A stretch of 64,000 nucleotides of DNA, from the NCBI RefSeq assembly GCF_001904655.1, contig NZ_MRCC01000019.1:1-64000 (forward strand). Reading direction: 5' to 3'. The stretch's first letter is position 1, and the number at the start of each line of letters is the position of its first letter. Shown one piece after another: positions 18,914-28,252 of the stretch. Position numbers and translations under genes: made by a program. The notes beneath the pieces were generated by a model, which was given only the letters and a program-made list of their open reading frames with translations, ran no database searches and was not told where the DNA came from. Origin of the DNA: Chroogloeocystis siderophila 5.2 s.c.1. Lineage in GTDB: Bacteria; Cyanobacteriota; Cyanobacteriia; Cyanobacteriales; Chroococcidiopsidaceae.

Positions 18914-20677
18914 ATGAGAAATTCGGCTGAGTTTCAGGGAAGACGTCTTGGTAAAGAGCAAATCATAAAAAATTGGTTACGGCTTGATTTGTGGCTGGGG
19001 ATTGTATTGGTTTGTTTTGCTGCGATCGCCGCATTAAGCTGGGGTAAACTAGACGGTGCGGTTATCGATATTGGGCGTGAAGTAGAAATCCCAGCGCGTT
19101 TACTTACAGGACAAGTACTCTATCGCGATATTGTGACGTATTATGGTCCGCTTGCGTATTACGTAAATGCTTTAGCACTGTTTATTTTTGGACACCGTTT
19201 GGAAGTCTTTTATATACTAGGTTTTCTTTTATCATTGACTGCTACAGTTTTAGTTTATCAGTTAGCTAAGACGCTGACTAATGCAAGTTGGGCTGCTTTA
19301 TGTACAGTGTGCATAATGATTTACTGCATTTTGGGTTCAGGAATATTTAATTTTGTAGTGCCTTATAGCTATGCAGCCGTATATGCAACAGTATTATGTT
19401 TAATGGCGATTAGTTGTGTACATTATTACGAACAGTCATCCTATAAAATGAAATGGCTGATAGCTGCTGCGATCGCTTGTGGGCTAGCGGGTTTATCAAA
19501 ACAGGAATATGGAGTTGCTGCAATAGCAGGGGTGTTAGCTGCAATCAATCTCTCTGGAGTGCAAAAGTTCAAAATCAAAATACATCGTAGCTTGTTAGTA
19601 ATATTGATTGCTAGCCTTTGGGCGTTCATTCCATTAGCTTTACTTGCGCAGCAAGCTTCTTGGGAAAATATTCATACTTCGTTATTTCCGATTGCTAAAG
19701 CTGATGTTTTAAATCGTAGTCAATTGTTTCAAACTTCACCGATTAAAACTTTACAAGTATGGTGGCTATCGCTTAAGGTTTTTTTGACTACTTCGGTAGT
19801 CATTGTCTTAGCCATGGTAGCAGCACATTGGTTAGTTAAATCAAAGAGCAACAGTTCACAAAATATAAGGAATGTCACTGAGTTTTTGATTAGTTTTACT
19901 TTCGCCAGCGCTGGCATTATTGTGCTAAGTAAAGTAATTCTCCGTAGTCAGTTTATGGCAGTAGCTTACCCTTTAGGAGAGCTATCGTGGTTTATACCTG
20001 TGATCGCTGGATGGTTACTTATCTTATTTACAAAGCGTCACAAGTTTAGTCAAGTAGGTTTGCTAGGAGCATTGTTAGTATTTTCACTAGTCCTTAATTC
20101 TCGCTGGCTATTTTATATTAATTTTTATGGCTTATACGCTACAACAGTTATTATATTATTTTTTACCTTGCTTTATTATTTAGCACAAAAAAACCGCAAA
20201 ATTGTTTGGCATTACTTACTGATTTGCCTATTAATTGGCGCTAGCTTTAAAGCTGGAAATCTGATTCGCAATTACAATTATGCTGTTAGCTCAGATTACG
20301 GAACTTTTTATTTGACAGATGCTAAAACAGCGCGAGTCTTTAATCAAACAATAGACGTTATTGATGCTTCTGGTGCTACTTCAGTTCTAGTTTTACCCGA
20401 AGGTAATATCCTAAATTTTCTCACAGCAACCCACTCACCTAGTAAAGAACTTACTTTTCTTCCGGTAGCTTTACCAACAGCACAAGATGAAGAAAACTTT
20501 CTTACCCGAATGCGGGCTAATCCCCCTGAACTTATTGTTTATGTAGAACGCGAATTTACTGAGTGGGGATATAATACGTACGCAGACTTTAACCCTATAG
20601 TGGCGCGTTGGATTGTGGATCAGTACCAGCTGATTCATTCGTTTGACGATCTGATTCAGATCTATGCTCAAAAATAA
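18914..20677 (+). CDS. GT-C membrane glycosyltransferase (family 39/ArnT-like)
   Basis: The protein (587 residues from the ATG at 18914) has about 11-13 membrane spans and a soluble C-terminal part. The first large loop contains DGAVIDIGREVEIPARLL followed by GQVLYRDIVTYYGPLAYYVNAL, the acidic-loop pattern of GT-C enzymes that use polyprenyl-phosphate sugars. The frame is open 16 codons upstream from a GTG, but AGGAG lies about 12 bases before the ATG chosen here. Such enzymes add a sugar to lipids, glycans or proteins at the outer face of the plasma membrane. It is the only plus-strand gene between two minus-strand blocks. Confidence 0.78.
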   Translation: MRNSAEFQGRRLGKEQIIKNWLRLDLWLGIVLVCFAAIAALSWGKLDGAVIDIGREVEIPARLLTGQVLYRDIVTYYGPLAYYVNALALFIFGHRLEVFYILGFLLSLTATVLVYQLAKTLTNASWAALCTVCIMIYCILGSGIFNFVVPYSYAAVYATVLCLMAISCVHYYEQSSYKMKWLIAAAIACGLAGLSKQEYGVAAIAGVLAAINLSGVQKFKIKIHRSLLVILIASLWAFIPLALLAQQASWENIHTSLFPIAKADVLNRSQLFQTSPIKTLQVWWLSLKVFLTTSVVIVLAMVAAHWLVKSKSNSSQNIRNVTEFLISFTFASAGIIVLSKVILRSQFMAVAYPLGELSWFIPVIAGWLLILFTKRHKFSQVGLLGALLVFSLVLNSRWLFYINFYGLYATTVIILFFTLLYYLAQKNRKIVWHYLLICLLIGASFKAGNLIRNYNYAVSSDYGTFYLTDAKTARVFNQTIDVIDASGATSVLVLPEGNILNFLTATHSPSKELTFLPVALPTAQDEENFLTRMRANPPELIVYVEREFTEWGYNTYADFNPIVARWIVDQYQLIHSFDDLIQIYAQK

Positions 20678-20685
20678 ATAATAGT

Positions 20686-20736
20686 AAATGGGAACAAAGT
20701 TTTAGCAAAAATTACTAAAATATTTTGTACCCATTT
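20686..20736. terminator. Bidirectional terminator between convergent genes
   Basis: AAATGGG at 20686-20692 pairs with CCCATTT at 20730-20736. The interior continues with ACAAA/TTTGT and TTTTAG/CTAAAA, giving a long hairpin with A and T runs on both sides. It lies midway between the ends of the GT-C gene and the converging oxidoreductase gene. Confidence 0.75.
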
Positions 20737-20771
20737 ATTTCAGTTTATCAACTTCGGTTAATACAGAAACT

Positions 20772-22085
20772 TTACGAGTGATTCCATACTGTTAAACGTT
20801 CATTTTTAAGAAATTCCTCAACATGGCGTACGACTGTATTATTGTTGAGTGTATCGTTTACAAATTGGGAAGTATTGAGAACTAAGAAATCTTTGTGACT
20901 AGTGGTAGCTTGTGGTGCTTTGCGCGAGTAGTTAAGAATCTGTAAAGGTTGAACGTGCTTGGCACGATTAATATGAGTGGTGACAATATCATTTTCACTT
21001 AAATGGGGAAACATATAACGAAGACCTGATACAAATAGTTGACGCAATTCTGCATCAGTTTTTTGCAACAGAGGATCGCTTGATAGGATATATTTTGGTA
21101 GATAGGTTAAATGTAATCCAGCAGTTTCTTGAAGCGATACAAGATTAGTCATACCGATCGCTCCAGTAAAAGGAACTCGACTATCAGCAATATTGACGAT
21201 GTAGTGAGGAACTAAAGGTTTACGGGTAACTAATGCCATGCAGATGACACCGAGATATTCAATTGAAGTGCGATCACCACTCATTTGAACAAGACTAGGC
21301 GGTGCAACGTCTTGTAAAATTTCCACAGGTGCGGTAAAAATAACCTTATCAAAATGCTCTTTTTTACTTTTGTACTCAACCCACAAACCATCTACAGAAT
21401 CAGGAATAATTCTGTTAATTGCTACACCGGTACAAATACAGCTACCCGCAGTATAAATCAACTTTTCAAGACGATCAAAAACTGTTTTATATCCTCCTAC
21501 AACATAGCCTAATTTTTCTTTATTTAGAGAAGAATCACGCGCTGAGAACAAACGTTTAATATAAGACCATATAAAAACCGCAGAAACTTTTTTATAGTTT
21601 TCTCCAAGCTTCGCTAGTAGTAACGGTAGCCAAAATTTTTGATAAGTCTTCCTACCGCTAACTTTAACTAACCAATCCTCAACAGATATTCTTTCTAAAG
21701 GTTGCCAATTTTTAATGCGGGAGCCATATATTAAAGTAAAAGCTAGCCGAAACTTTGCCCACCAACTAAGAGGCGGAAAGCGTAAAAATTCTAATGTGTT
21801 ACTAATTGAATATAATTTTTTATCGACATAGTAGCCTGTACCTGTACTGCGCCAACGTAACTGCTCACCTAAGCCAATATCATGTAAATATCTAATTAAA
21901 TGCGTATCCGAAGGCAAGATAACATGATAGAAGCGATCCCACACAAAAGAACCGTAATCGTGATAAGTTGCAAGTCCACCTAGTTGATGATTACGTTCAA
22001 AAACAGTCACTATATGTCCTTGCTGCGAGAGACGATGAGCTAAAACTAGCCCCATCAAGCCACCACCAATCACTGCAATGTTCAT
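20772..22085 (-). CDS. FAD-dependent oxidoreductase (amine oxidase/UDP-galactopyranose mutase-like fold)
   Basis: The 437-residue protein starts AVIGGGLMGLVLAHRLSQQG, the GxGxxG dinucleotide site for FAD, followed by the acidic FERN strand end and LGGLATYHDYG. This is the pattern of NAD(P)/FAD-dependent oxidoreductases of the protoporphyrinogen oxidase, phytoene desaturase and UDP-galactopyranose mutase group. It does not look close enough to classical Glf to claim mutase activity. It is 155 bases downstream of the epimerase and half-transporter genes. A role in making or modifying a lipid-linked sugar is inferred from context only. Confidence 0.78.
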   Translation of the reverse strand: MNIAVIGGGLMGLVLAHRLSQQGHIVTVFERNHQLGGLATYHDYGSFVWDRFYHVILPSDTHLIRYLHDIGLGEQLRWRSTGTGYYVDKKLYSISNTLEFLRFPPLSWWAKFRLAFTLIYGSRIKNWQPLERISVEDWLVKVSGRKTYQKFWLPLLLAKLGENYKKVSAVFIWSYIKRLFSARDSSLNKEKLGYVVGGYKTVFDRLEKLIYTAGSCICTGVAINRIIPDSVDGLWVEYKSKKEHFDKVIFTAPVEILQDVAPPSLVQMSGDRTSIEYLGVICMALVTRKPLVPHYIVNIADSRVPFTGAIGMTNLVSLQETAGLHLTYLPKYILSSDPLLQKTDAELRQLFVSGLRYMFPHLSENDIVTTHINRAKHVQPLQILNYSRKAPQATTSHKDFLVLNTSQFVNDTLNNNTVVRHVEEFLKNERLTVWNHS

Positions 22086-22193
22086 ATGAATTTTATAATA
22101 AATAAAGCAATTCTAAGTTATTCCTCTTATGTCTATCTTATGGAAAGACTACGTTATGTGATTTGTCAAATATAGGCGTCAACTTGTAACTTA

Positions 22194-22223
22194 GGTAATA
22201 GGTAATATCAATTACCCATTACC
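22194..22223. repeat. GGTAAT-type inverted repeat
   Basis: The sequence has GGTAATAGGTAAT (22194-22206), the loop ATCA, then ATTACCCATTACC, a 13-base inverted repeat with one mismatch. More ACCAATTACC copies follow to about 22232. Similar GGTAATTGGTAAT units occur near 13588-13605. It sits between two minus-strand genes and could act as a weak terminator or be a dispersed short repeat. Confidence 0.65.
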
Positions 22224-22240
22224 AATTACCAATCTATTTC

Positions 22241-23254
22241 TCAACTCAGCACAAGTAGACTTGAGTCCTCTTGTGATTTTAGACTGCGATGCCAAGCAAT
22301 TGTTCTTAATAGTCCTTCTTCTAGAGAAACTGCCGCTTTGATACCAAGAATTTGCTCGCAACGTCTACTATCGGGAACTCTACGCCGCACATCTTCATAC
22401 TTCTTCCCAGTAAATGATTCGTAAGGAACAAATCTAAGCTTAAGATTACCAGGTGTATCACTTAATATTTTAATAGTTTTAGCCAAGTTCAATATTGAAA
22501 TTTCGCGATCGCTTCCTATATTAAAAATCTCGCCGTTGGCTTCAGGTTTGATAATTGCTGCGTAAATTCCAGCTATAGTATCACTGATATAAGTAAAACT
22601 ACGTGTTTGTAAGCCATCTCCATGAATTTGAATTTCGCGATCGCTCAAAACTTGTTCAATAAAAACCGATTGTGGTCCACCCCACCAAGATAAGTGATGT
22701 CGCGGTCCATAGGAACCAAAAAAGCGTAAAATGACAACAGGAAATCCGTAACTTTCTTGATAAGCGAAGGCTAAATGTTCATCAAAAAGTTTAGAAACAG
22801 CATAACTCCAGCGGGCTACCTTTGACGAACCTAAAACGGAATCATCATCTTCGTTAAATGGTAATTTAGGATTGCGACCATAAACATCAGAAGTCGAAGC
22901 TAGAACGCATTTACAGTTACGCGATCGCGCAAACTCTAAAACATTTTCTGTTCCCTGATAATTAATTTTTAGCGTATCAATTGCTTTACCATAACGGGGA
23001 ATTTTAAATGCTGCTAAGTGAACCAAACAGTCAAAGTCTTCTAAATCCGCAAATGTCGATGCTTCAGTGATATCCCGTTGTAGAAACTTAAACGCTGGAT
23101 TATCTAGATGATGTGCTATGTTTTCTAGTTTTCCCATGCACAGGTTATCAACACCAACAACTTGATGACCTGCTGCTATAAGTTTATCTAGTAAATGAGA
23201 ACCAATAAAGCCCGCAACTCCTGTAACTAATACTTTTCTTGGTAATATCATCAT
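22241..23254 (-). CDS. NAD-dependent epimerase/dehydratase (extended SDR)
   Basis: The 337-residue protein has the cofactor loop GVAGFIGSH at 12-20, a catalytic triad of STS near 120-122 with YAVSK (Tyr151, Lys155), and an IFNIGSDREISILNLA block. These are typical of UDP-glucose 4-epimerase-like and UDP-glucuronate decarboxylase-like SDRs. The NAD loop and residue order are intact, so activity is likely. It lies 22 bases after the half-transporter pair, which points to a sugar handled as a polyprenyl-phosphate intermediate. The exact reaction (4-epimerase, decarboxylase or reductase) is not resolved. Confidence 0.88.
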   Translation of the reverse strand: MMILPRKVLVTGVAGFIGSHLLDKLIAAGHQVVGVDNLCMGKLENIAHHLDNPAFKFLQRDITEASTFADLEDFDCLVHLAAFKIPRYGKAIDTLKINYQGTENVLEFARSRNCKCVLASTSDVYGRNPKLPFNEDDDSVLGSSKVARWSYAVSKLFDEHLAFAYQESYGFPVVILRFFGSYGPRHHLSWWGGPQSVFIEQVLSDREIQIHGDGLQTRSFTYISDTIAGIYAAIIKPEANGEIFNIGSDREISILNLAKTIKILSDTPGNLKLRFVPYESFTGKKYEDVRRRVPDSRRCEQILGIKAAVSLEEGLLRTIAWHRSLKSQEDSSLLVLS

Positions 23255-23276
23255 TCTATTTTCCTTATTTTAAAAA

Positions 23277-23615
23277 TTACATTTGTACAACTAAACAAAC
23301 TCCAGTGATGATGATTGCAATTCCTATCCATTGGCCAAAAACAATCTTTTCTTTAAGAATTTGATGTGAAGCCAAGGGAACTAAAGCAAACGTCAATCCA
23401 AGGGCAGGAAAAGCTTGGCTCAACGGAATTGTGCGTAAAACAACGAGCCATAATAGCGTAACAATTACATAACAAATAGACCAAATCCAAAAATAGTATG
23501 AATTAAAAATTTTCGGTGCCGAGGCATTATTATAGAGTGCGTATTTGAGAGATACTTGCCCAACAGTACCGAGAACTACGACAAGTAATAAAAATATCCA
23601 AGGAAGAACATTCAT
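23277..23615 (-). CDS. EamA/SMR-like half-transporter, second subunit (ArnE/ArnF-like)
   Basis: The 112-residue protein has four hydrophobic spans and the pattern GTVGQVSLKYAL in the first helix, followed by PLSQAFPALGLTFALVPLAS in the third. This is the layout of small multidrug resistance-like and EamA half-size proteins. Its ATG overlaps the stop of the neighbouring 130-residue half-transporter (ATGA), so the two probably form a heterodimer. ArnE/ArnF pairs of this size flip undecaprenyl-phosphate-linked sugars. Confidence 0.82.
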   Translation of the reverse strand: MNVLPWIFLLLVVVLGTVGQVSLKYALYNNASAPKIFNSYYFWIWSICYVIVTLLWLVVLRTIPLSQAFPALGLTFALVPLASHQILKEKIVFGQWIGIAIIITGVCLVVQM

Positions 23616-24004
23616 TTCGATATGAGTTGGCGATCGCTTTGAGATAAGGCGACAAATAGAACTCCGGTAAAGATGAGTAATACTCCTAGAATTCGTGTAA
23701 AGGTGATCGTCTCATTAAAGAAGTAGTACGAACCGAATAAGATTCCCACATAATTCAAACTACTTAAAGGATAAGCAACACTAAGTTTGACAACCCGTAG
23801 CGCTAAAACCCAATTTGCTACTCCAATCGTATAAGTCGCCAGTGCTAAACTTAATTGCACAACAAACGATAACGTAAATAGTTCTGTAGCAGCAATACTC
23901 ATTGTATGCTTCATGAGCAGTTGTCCAGTAATACCAAAAAGTATACTAAGTGATAGCTTAAGGTAAGCACGTGGTTTAGCTCGAACCGTGGAAATTTGAG
24001 ACAT
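23612..24004 (-). CDS. EamA/SMR-like half-transporter, first subunit (ArnE/ArnF-like)
   Basis: The 130-residue protein has four membrane spans with ITGQLLMKHTM in helix 1 and LSVAYPLSSLNYVGILFGSYYFF in helix 3, mirroring its partner gene at 23277-23615. Two distinct four-helix subunits encoded with a four-base overlap suggest an antiparallel heterodimer. A flippase role for a polyprenyl-phosphate sugar fits the nearby polyprenyl-phosphate-sugar synthase-like GT2 and GT-C genes. A drug or metabolite exporter is the alternative. Confidence 0.82.
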   Translation of the reverse strand: MSQISTVRAKPRAYLKLSLSILFGITGQLLMKHTMSIAATELFTLSFVVQLSLALATYTIGVANWVLALRVVKLSVAYPLSSLNYVGILFGSYYFFNETITFTRILGVLLIFTGVLFVALSQSDRQLISK

Positions 24005-24072
24005 AAAAATCGGAATTAGCTATTTTTTTACATTCATTTCTCTACACAAATTACGAAATTAGCAAATGAGTA

Positions 24073-25209
24073 TTATACGTATTCATGGATACAGGATAAA
24101 TTTGCTGAAGCTTGACTGATTGCTTCGACAGTGATTTGTTGCTCGAATAAACTTAACTCAGGAAACATTGGTAATGATAAAACTTCAGTACTTAATTTTT
24201 CACTATTGGGTAGCGAACCCAAAGGATAATTCAAGTGACTATGTACTTTCTGCAAATGTAAAGGAATTGGGTAATAAACCATTGTGCTAATTCCTTTTTG
24301 ATTTAGCTGTTGCTGGAGGCGATCGCGTTGTCCGTCCAAAACCCGAATCGTGAACTGATTCCAAACAGATGTACCGTTAGCAACAACGCTTGGCAGTACA
24401 ATCCCTGCAACAGAAGCGAGTTGTTCTAAATAGTAATAGGCGATCGCCTTTCTAGCGGTGTTCCATTGTTCGAGATAGGGTAGCTTAACAGATAAAATCG
24501 CTGCTTGCAGTGTATCTAAACGGCTATTTAAGCCCAATTCTTCATGTTGATACTTAATTTTTCCCCCGTGTCGGCGCAGATACTCAACGCGATCTGCAAT
24601 TTCAGGATCGTTTGTGGCGATCGCACCGCCGTCACCAAAACAGCCTAAGTTTTTTGTTGGGAAAAAGCTAAAACAACCAACATCACCAATCGTTCCGACT
24701 TTTTGTCCTTGCCAAACTGCGCCTGTTGCTTGCGCGCAATCTTCAATGACTTTGAGATTATATTTGCGTGCGATCGCCATGATCGTAGACATATCGCACG
24801 GACGACCGTAAAGATGCACAGGTAATATCGCCTTAGTACGTTCGGTAATCTTGCTTTCGATTTGCTGGGGATCGATATTGTAAGTTTCTAAATCGACGTC
24901 TACAAACACAGGAGTCGCACCCACAATCCCAATCGCTTCGGTAGTTGCGATAAACGTAAACGGCGTAGTGATTACTTCGTCTCCAACACCAATATTTAAG
25001 GCGCGTAAAGCTAAGTGTAAAGCATCAGTACCAGAATTGCATGAGATCGTAGAAGCACAATCAAGGTAGCTAGCAAACTGCATTTCAAAGCATTTCACTT
25101 GTGGACCCATAATATAGCGCCCATCAGCCATCACGGAACTAACGACATTGATTAACTCAGGCGCAAGTAGATGATATTGACTCTTGGCATCAAAACTTGG
25201 AATTTTCAT
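24073..25209 (-). CDS. DegT/DnrJ/EryC1-type sugar aminotransferase (WbpE-like)
   Basis: The 378-residue PLP enzyme has [16 protein letters not shown] (about 56-71), [22 protein letters not shown]-like [10 protein letters not shown] (155-164) and [16 protein letters not shown]. Lys186 in the last block is the Schiff-base lysine. Family members transfer an amino group from glutamate to a keto-sugar nucleotide. It lies 14 bases downstream of the acetyltransferase and close to a Gfo/Idh 3-dehydrogenase gene. This gives the WbpB/WbpE/WbpD order of reactions that produce a 3-acetamido sugar. The sugar position (C3) is inferred from the neighbours. Confidence 0.9.
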   Translation of the reverse strand: MKIPSFDAKSQYHLLAPELINVVSSVMADGRYIMGPQVKCFEMQFASYLDCASTISCNSGTDALHLALRALNIGVGDEVITTPFTFIATTEAIGIVGATPVFVDVDLETYNIDPQQIESKITERTKAILPVHLYGRPCDMSTIMAIARKYNLKVIEDCAQATGAVWQGQKVGTIGDVGCFSFFPTKNLGCFGDGGAIATNDPEIADRVEYLRRHGGKIKYQHEELGLNSRLDTLQAAILSVKLPYLEQWNTARKAIAYYYLEQLASVAGIVLPSVVANGTSVWNQFTIRVLDGQRDRLQQQLNQKGISTMVYYPIPLHLQKVHSHLNYPLGSLPNSEKLSTEVLSLPMFPELSLFEQQITVEAISQASANLSCIHEYV

Positions 25210-25223
25210 ATTCTAAATTGATT

Positions 25224-25856
25224 TCATTTTATTATTTGAATTTGGTGCGGGTTAGTATACTGATATTGGCGATCGCACTCGTTGCAAACGTGGATTTTAT
25301 CTAGACTGACAAGCTTCGCGCCACACTCGCACATCCAACCGCGTTGTCTTGCAGGATTACCGTAGACAAGAGCATAATCAGGAACATCTTTCGTTACTGT
25401 AGAACCTGCACCTATGAACGCATGATGACCAATCGTTACACCACAAACGATTGTGGCATTTGCACCAATTGTTGCCCCACGTTTCACTAAAGTCACTAAA
25501 TAATCACTAGCGGTGTTGCGTGGAATCGCTGATCGCGGATTTCTGATGTTTGTAAATACGCAACTTGGTCCGCAAAAAACATCATCTTCTAAAATGACGC
25601 CTGCATAAACCGAAACATTGTTTTGAATTTTAACGTTACGACCAATTTTCACCCCAGCCGCGACAAAGACATTTTGACCAAGCTTACAATTTTCGCCAAT
25701 CTCAACATTGGGCATAACATGGCTAAAATGCCAAATTTGCGTTCCTGTACCAATCGTACAAGGAGAATCGACATAGGCTGATTCATGAACAAAGTAATTG
25801 GTAGCGGGTGGCTGTAATTTAACTGACAAAGCACTTCTCCCGAATATCAATTTCAA
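25224..25856 (-). CDS. Hexapeptide N-acetyltransferase (WbpD/WlbB-like)
   Basis: The 210-residue protein has left-handed beta-helix repeats (IGTGTQIWHFSHV, IGENCKLGQNVFV, IGRNVKIQNNVSVY and others) and ends in a small segment with CECGAK and HVCNEC, a Cys-rich tail seen in WbpD/WlbB-type UDP-amino-sugar N-acetyltransferases. The product acetylates the amine placed by the neighbouring aminotransferase. The ATG at 25856 overlaps the 3' end of the dehydrogenase gene. A TTG at 25829 with GGGAG six bases upstream would begin MSVKLQPPATNYFVH and could be the true start. Confidence 0.87.
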   Translation of the reverse strand: MKLIFGRSALSVKLQPPATNYFVHESAYVDSPCTIGTGTQIWHFSHVMPNVEIGENCKLGQNVFVAAGVKIGRNVKIQNNVSVYAGVILEDDVFCGPSCVFTNIRNPRSAIPRNTASDYLVTLVKRGATIGANATIVCGVTIGHHAFIGAGSTVTKDVPDYALVYGNPARQRGWMCECGAKLVSLDKIHVCNECDRQYQYTNPHQIQIIK

Positions 25857-26829
25857 TTATTGTGCCGTGAGTTGTTAAGGATGCTTGCGCTGATTCTAAA
25901 ACGGTTAAAACATCAATCCCATTTTTGATTCCGGTGACGGGTTGTTGACGGTTTTGGACGCAATGCAGAAAATGCTGACATTCCAAAAGTAAAGGTTCGG
26001 CTTGCGGTAGCGGAATAATTTGTTTTGCATCTTTGTGCAAGATTGGCAAATGACCTTGAAATTCGACGCGCTGCGGGTAAAGGCAAAGTTTAGCATCCGT
26101 TGAGACATCATCAAAAACTGCCATTGCGCGATCGCCCACAACAACTAGCCGATGTTCTTTAAACGGATGCAGCCAACTTACGAAAATATGCGCTTTGATA
26201 TTGTCAGCAAATTCTAAATTGATCGTACAAAAGTCTTCAACCGTATTAAGACTGCTACCAAATGCTTGAATGCGGCGCGGAAGTTCGCCTGTAAATCCGA
26301 GAATATTGCAAATATCGTGCGGCGCGAAACTCCATAACACGTTTTCTTCGGTGCGAACTTTGCCAAAACTTAAGCGATTTGAGTAAAGGTATTGCAGTTT
26401 GCCAAGTTTGCCATCAGCGACGAGTTGACGTAGTGTTACTAATGCAGGATGATATTCAAGCAAATGCCCAACCATTAGTAGGCGATCGCTTTTGTTTGCT
26501 AGCGTTTGAATTGCTAAAGCATTGCCTAAAGTCAACGCCAGCGGCTTTTCAACAAAAACATCTTTACCCGCAGCTAAAGCTTGCATGACGAGATCTGCGT
26601 GTGTTGTTGCAGGCGTTGCAATCACAACAGCTTGCACCTCTGGTAGTGATAATACCTGTTGAAAGTCTGTCACGCAAGGAACGTCAAATTGTTCGCTGAG
26701 TAACTTGACTGTCGTATAGCTAGCATCGCAAATAACTCTTAAGACACCAAGTTGGGCAAAGCTGCGGACAAGATTTTTACCCCAATAACCACACCCAACA
26801 ACTGCTATATATTTGTTTTGACAATACAT
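25819..26829 (-). CDS. Gfo/Idh/MocA sugar dehydrogenase (WbpB/WlbA-like)
   Basis: The 336-residue protein starts with a Rossmann loop VVGCGYWGKN (10-19) and has ATPATTHADL and FVEKPLAL (Lys95), the conserved active-site region of the family. LEYHPALVTLRQLV and APHDICNILG carry the usual substrate-side histidine. WbpB-type members oxidise C3 of UDP-GlcNAcA so that an aminotransferase can act. Its 3' end overlaps the acetyltransferase gene, and it follows the 6-dehydrogenase gene by 109 bases, all on one strand. Confidence 0.87.
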   Translation of the reverse strand: MYCQNKYIAVVGCGYWGKNLVRSFAQLGVLRVICDASYTTVKLLSEQFDVPCVTDFQQVLSLPEVQAVVIATPATTHADLVMQALAAGKDVFVEKPLALTLGNALAIQTLANKSDRLLMVGHLLEYHPALVTLRQLVADGKLGKLQYLYSNRLSFGKVRTEENVLWSFAPHDICNILGFTGELPRRIQAFGSSLNTVEDFCTINLEFADNIKAHIFVSWLHPFKEHRLVVVGDRAMAVFDDVSTDAKLCLYPQRVEFQGHLPILHKDAKQIIPLPQAEPLLLECQHFLHCVQNRQQPVTGIKNGIDVLTVLESAQASLTTHGTIIEIDIREKCFVS

Positions 26830-26938
26830 AATTTTCCAAAAATATACTTTCAGGAGTATGATGCGCCCCAGAATTCAAGGGAACCAAGCCTTTCAAAGTA
26901 CCCCACATATAAAATTAGGGGGCTGTCAACACCTACTT

Positions 26939-28252
26939 TTATGCACTTACAGTGTTAGCAGTTCTCAAGCCTTTTGTTGCCAAAACGTTTCTCGTATCAA
27001 TAATTAAAGATGAGTAGTCAGCAATTAGTTTGTAATCTACATCATCATGATCTGTAGCAATAATAACCGCATCAAATGTTGCTAAATTTTCTTTTGTTAA
27101 TGCTGTGGATTGTAAATTAATTTCTGGAAAATGTCGATGATTTGTACACGTTGGTGCATAAGGATCGTGATAAGACACGTTTGCGCCTTGTTGTTGCAGT
27201 AGCTGAATGATTTTTAGCGCGGGGCTTTCGCGTTGATCGTCTACATTTTTCTTATAAGCGACGCCTAAAATCAAAACTTCAGAATTTTTTAATGGTTTTC
27301 CACAATTATTCAGTGCAGACACTAAACGGCTGACAACATAGCTTGGCATTAAAGTATTGACTTCACCAGCTAGTTCAATAAAGCGTAAAGAAAGGTCATA
27401 CTCGCGGGCTTTCCATGTTAAGTAAAACGGATCTATAGGAATACAATGTCCGCCCCAACCAGGACCTGGATAAAATGCTTGAAATCCAAAAGGCTTAGTT
27501 TTTGCGGCTTCGATGACTTCCCACACATCGATGTCCATTTTATGAAAGAGAATTTTTAACTCATTAACGAGTGCAATATTCACTGAGCGGTAAATATTCT
27601 CTAAAATTTTACTCGCTTCAGCGGTGCGAGTTGAAGAAACGGATACAGTTTGCGTAATAATCTGGTTATACAACGTTTGTGCTAAATCGAGACACGTTGG
27701 GGTTACTCCACCAATCACTTTTGGCACATTAAATATTGAGTAGTCAGCATTAGCAGGATCTTCGCGTTCAGGTGAATACGCTAAAGCAAATTCTTCACCA
27801 ACAACTAAGCCAGTTCCCGCCAGAATTGGTAATACGACTTCTTCGGTTGTTCCAGGATAGGTTGTACTTTGCAATACAACGAGTTGTCCCATTCTTAGAT
27901 AATGTGCGATTTCGTAGGCTGTTTGAGTGACATAACTCAAATCCGGTTCGCGATGAATACTTAATGGTGTCGGAACACAAATGATGATGACATCGGGTTC
28001 TTTTAACCGACTCATATCACTTGTAGCGGAAATCAGCTTATTTTGTAGCTGTTCCCCTGGAATGTGTTTAATATAGGAGCGACCTTGCTCGATTTGATGA
28101 ATTTTATTTTGGTCAATATCAAAGCCAATCACAGAAAAACCTTTTTCCGCAAAAGCTACGAGTAGCGGTAAACCAACATAGCCCAAGCCAATCACACCGA
28201 TTGTTGCTTGTTTACTGGCAAGTTGCCCTTTGAGTTCTTTTAAGAAGTACAT
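26939..28252 (-). CDS. UDP-N-acetyl-hexosamine 6-dehydrogenase (WbpA/WecC family)
   Basis: The 437-residue nucleotide-sugar dehydrogenase has GVIGLGYVGLPL (19-30) for NAD, VPTPL and LQSTTYPGTTEE in the middle, YRSVNIALVNEL in the dimer helix, and GPGWGGHCIPIDPFYL with catalytic Cys270. It oxidises the C6 alcohol of a UDP-N-acetyl sugar to a carboxylate in two NAD-linked steps. The sequence looks closer to WbpA/WecC/TuaD-like Nac-sugar enzymes than to UDP-glucose dehydrogenases, but I cannot fix the substrate. It is the first gene of the block, so the promoter should lie above 28252. Confidence 0.9.
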   Translation of the reverse strand: MYFLKELKGQLASKQATIGVIGLGYVGLPLLVAFAEKGFSVIGFDIDQNKIHQIEQGRSYIKHIPGEQLQNKLISATSDMSRLKEPDVIIICVPTPLSIHREPDLSYVTQTAYEIAHYLRMGQLVVLQSTTYPGTTEEVVLPILAGTGLVVGEEFALAYSPEREDPANADYSIFNVPKVIGGVTPTCLDLAQTLYNQIITQTVSVSSTRTAEASKILENIYRSVNIALVNELKILFHKMDIDVWEVIEAAKTKPFGFQAFYPGPGWGGHCIPIDPFYLTWKAREYDLSLRFIELAGEVNTLMPSYVVSRLVSALNNCGKPLKNSEVLILGVAYKKNVDDQRESPALKIIQLLQQQGANVSYHDPYAPTCTNHRHFPEINLQSTALTKENLATFDAVIIATDHDDVDYKLIADYSSLIIDTRNVLATKGLRTANTVSA

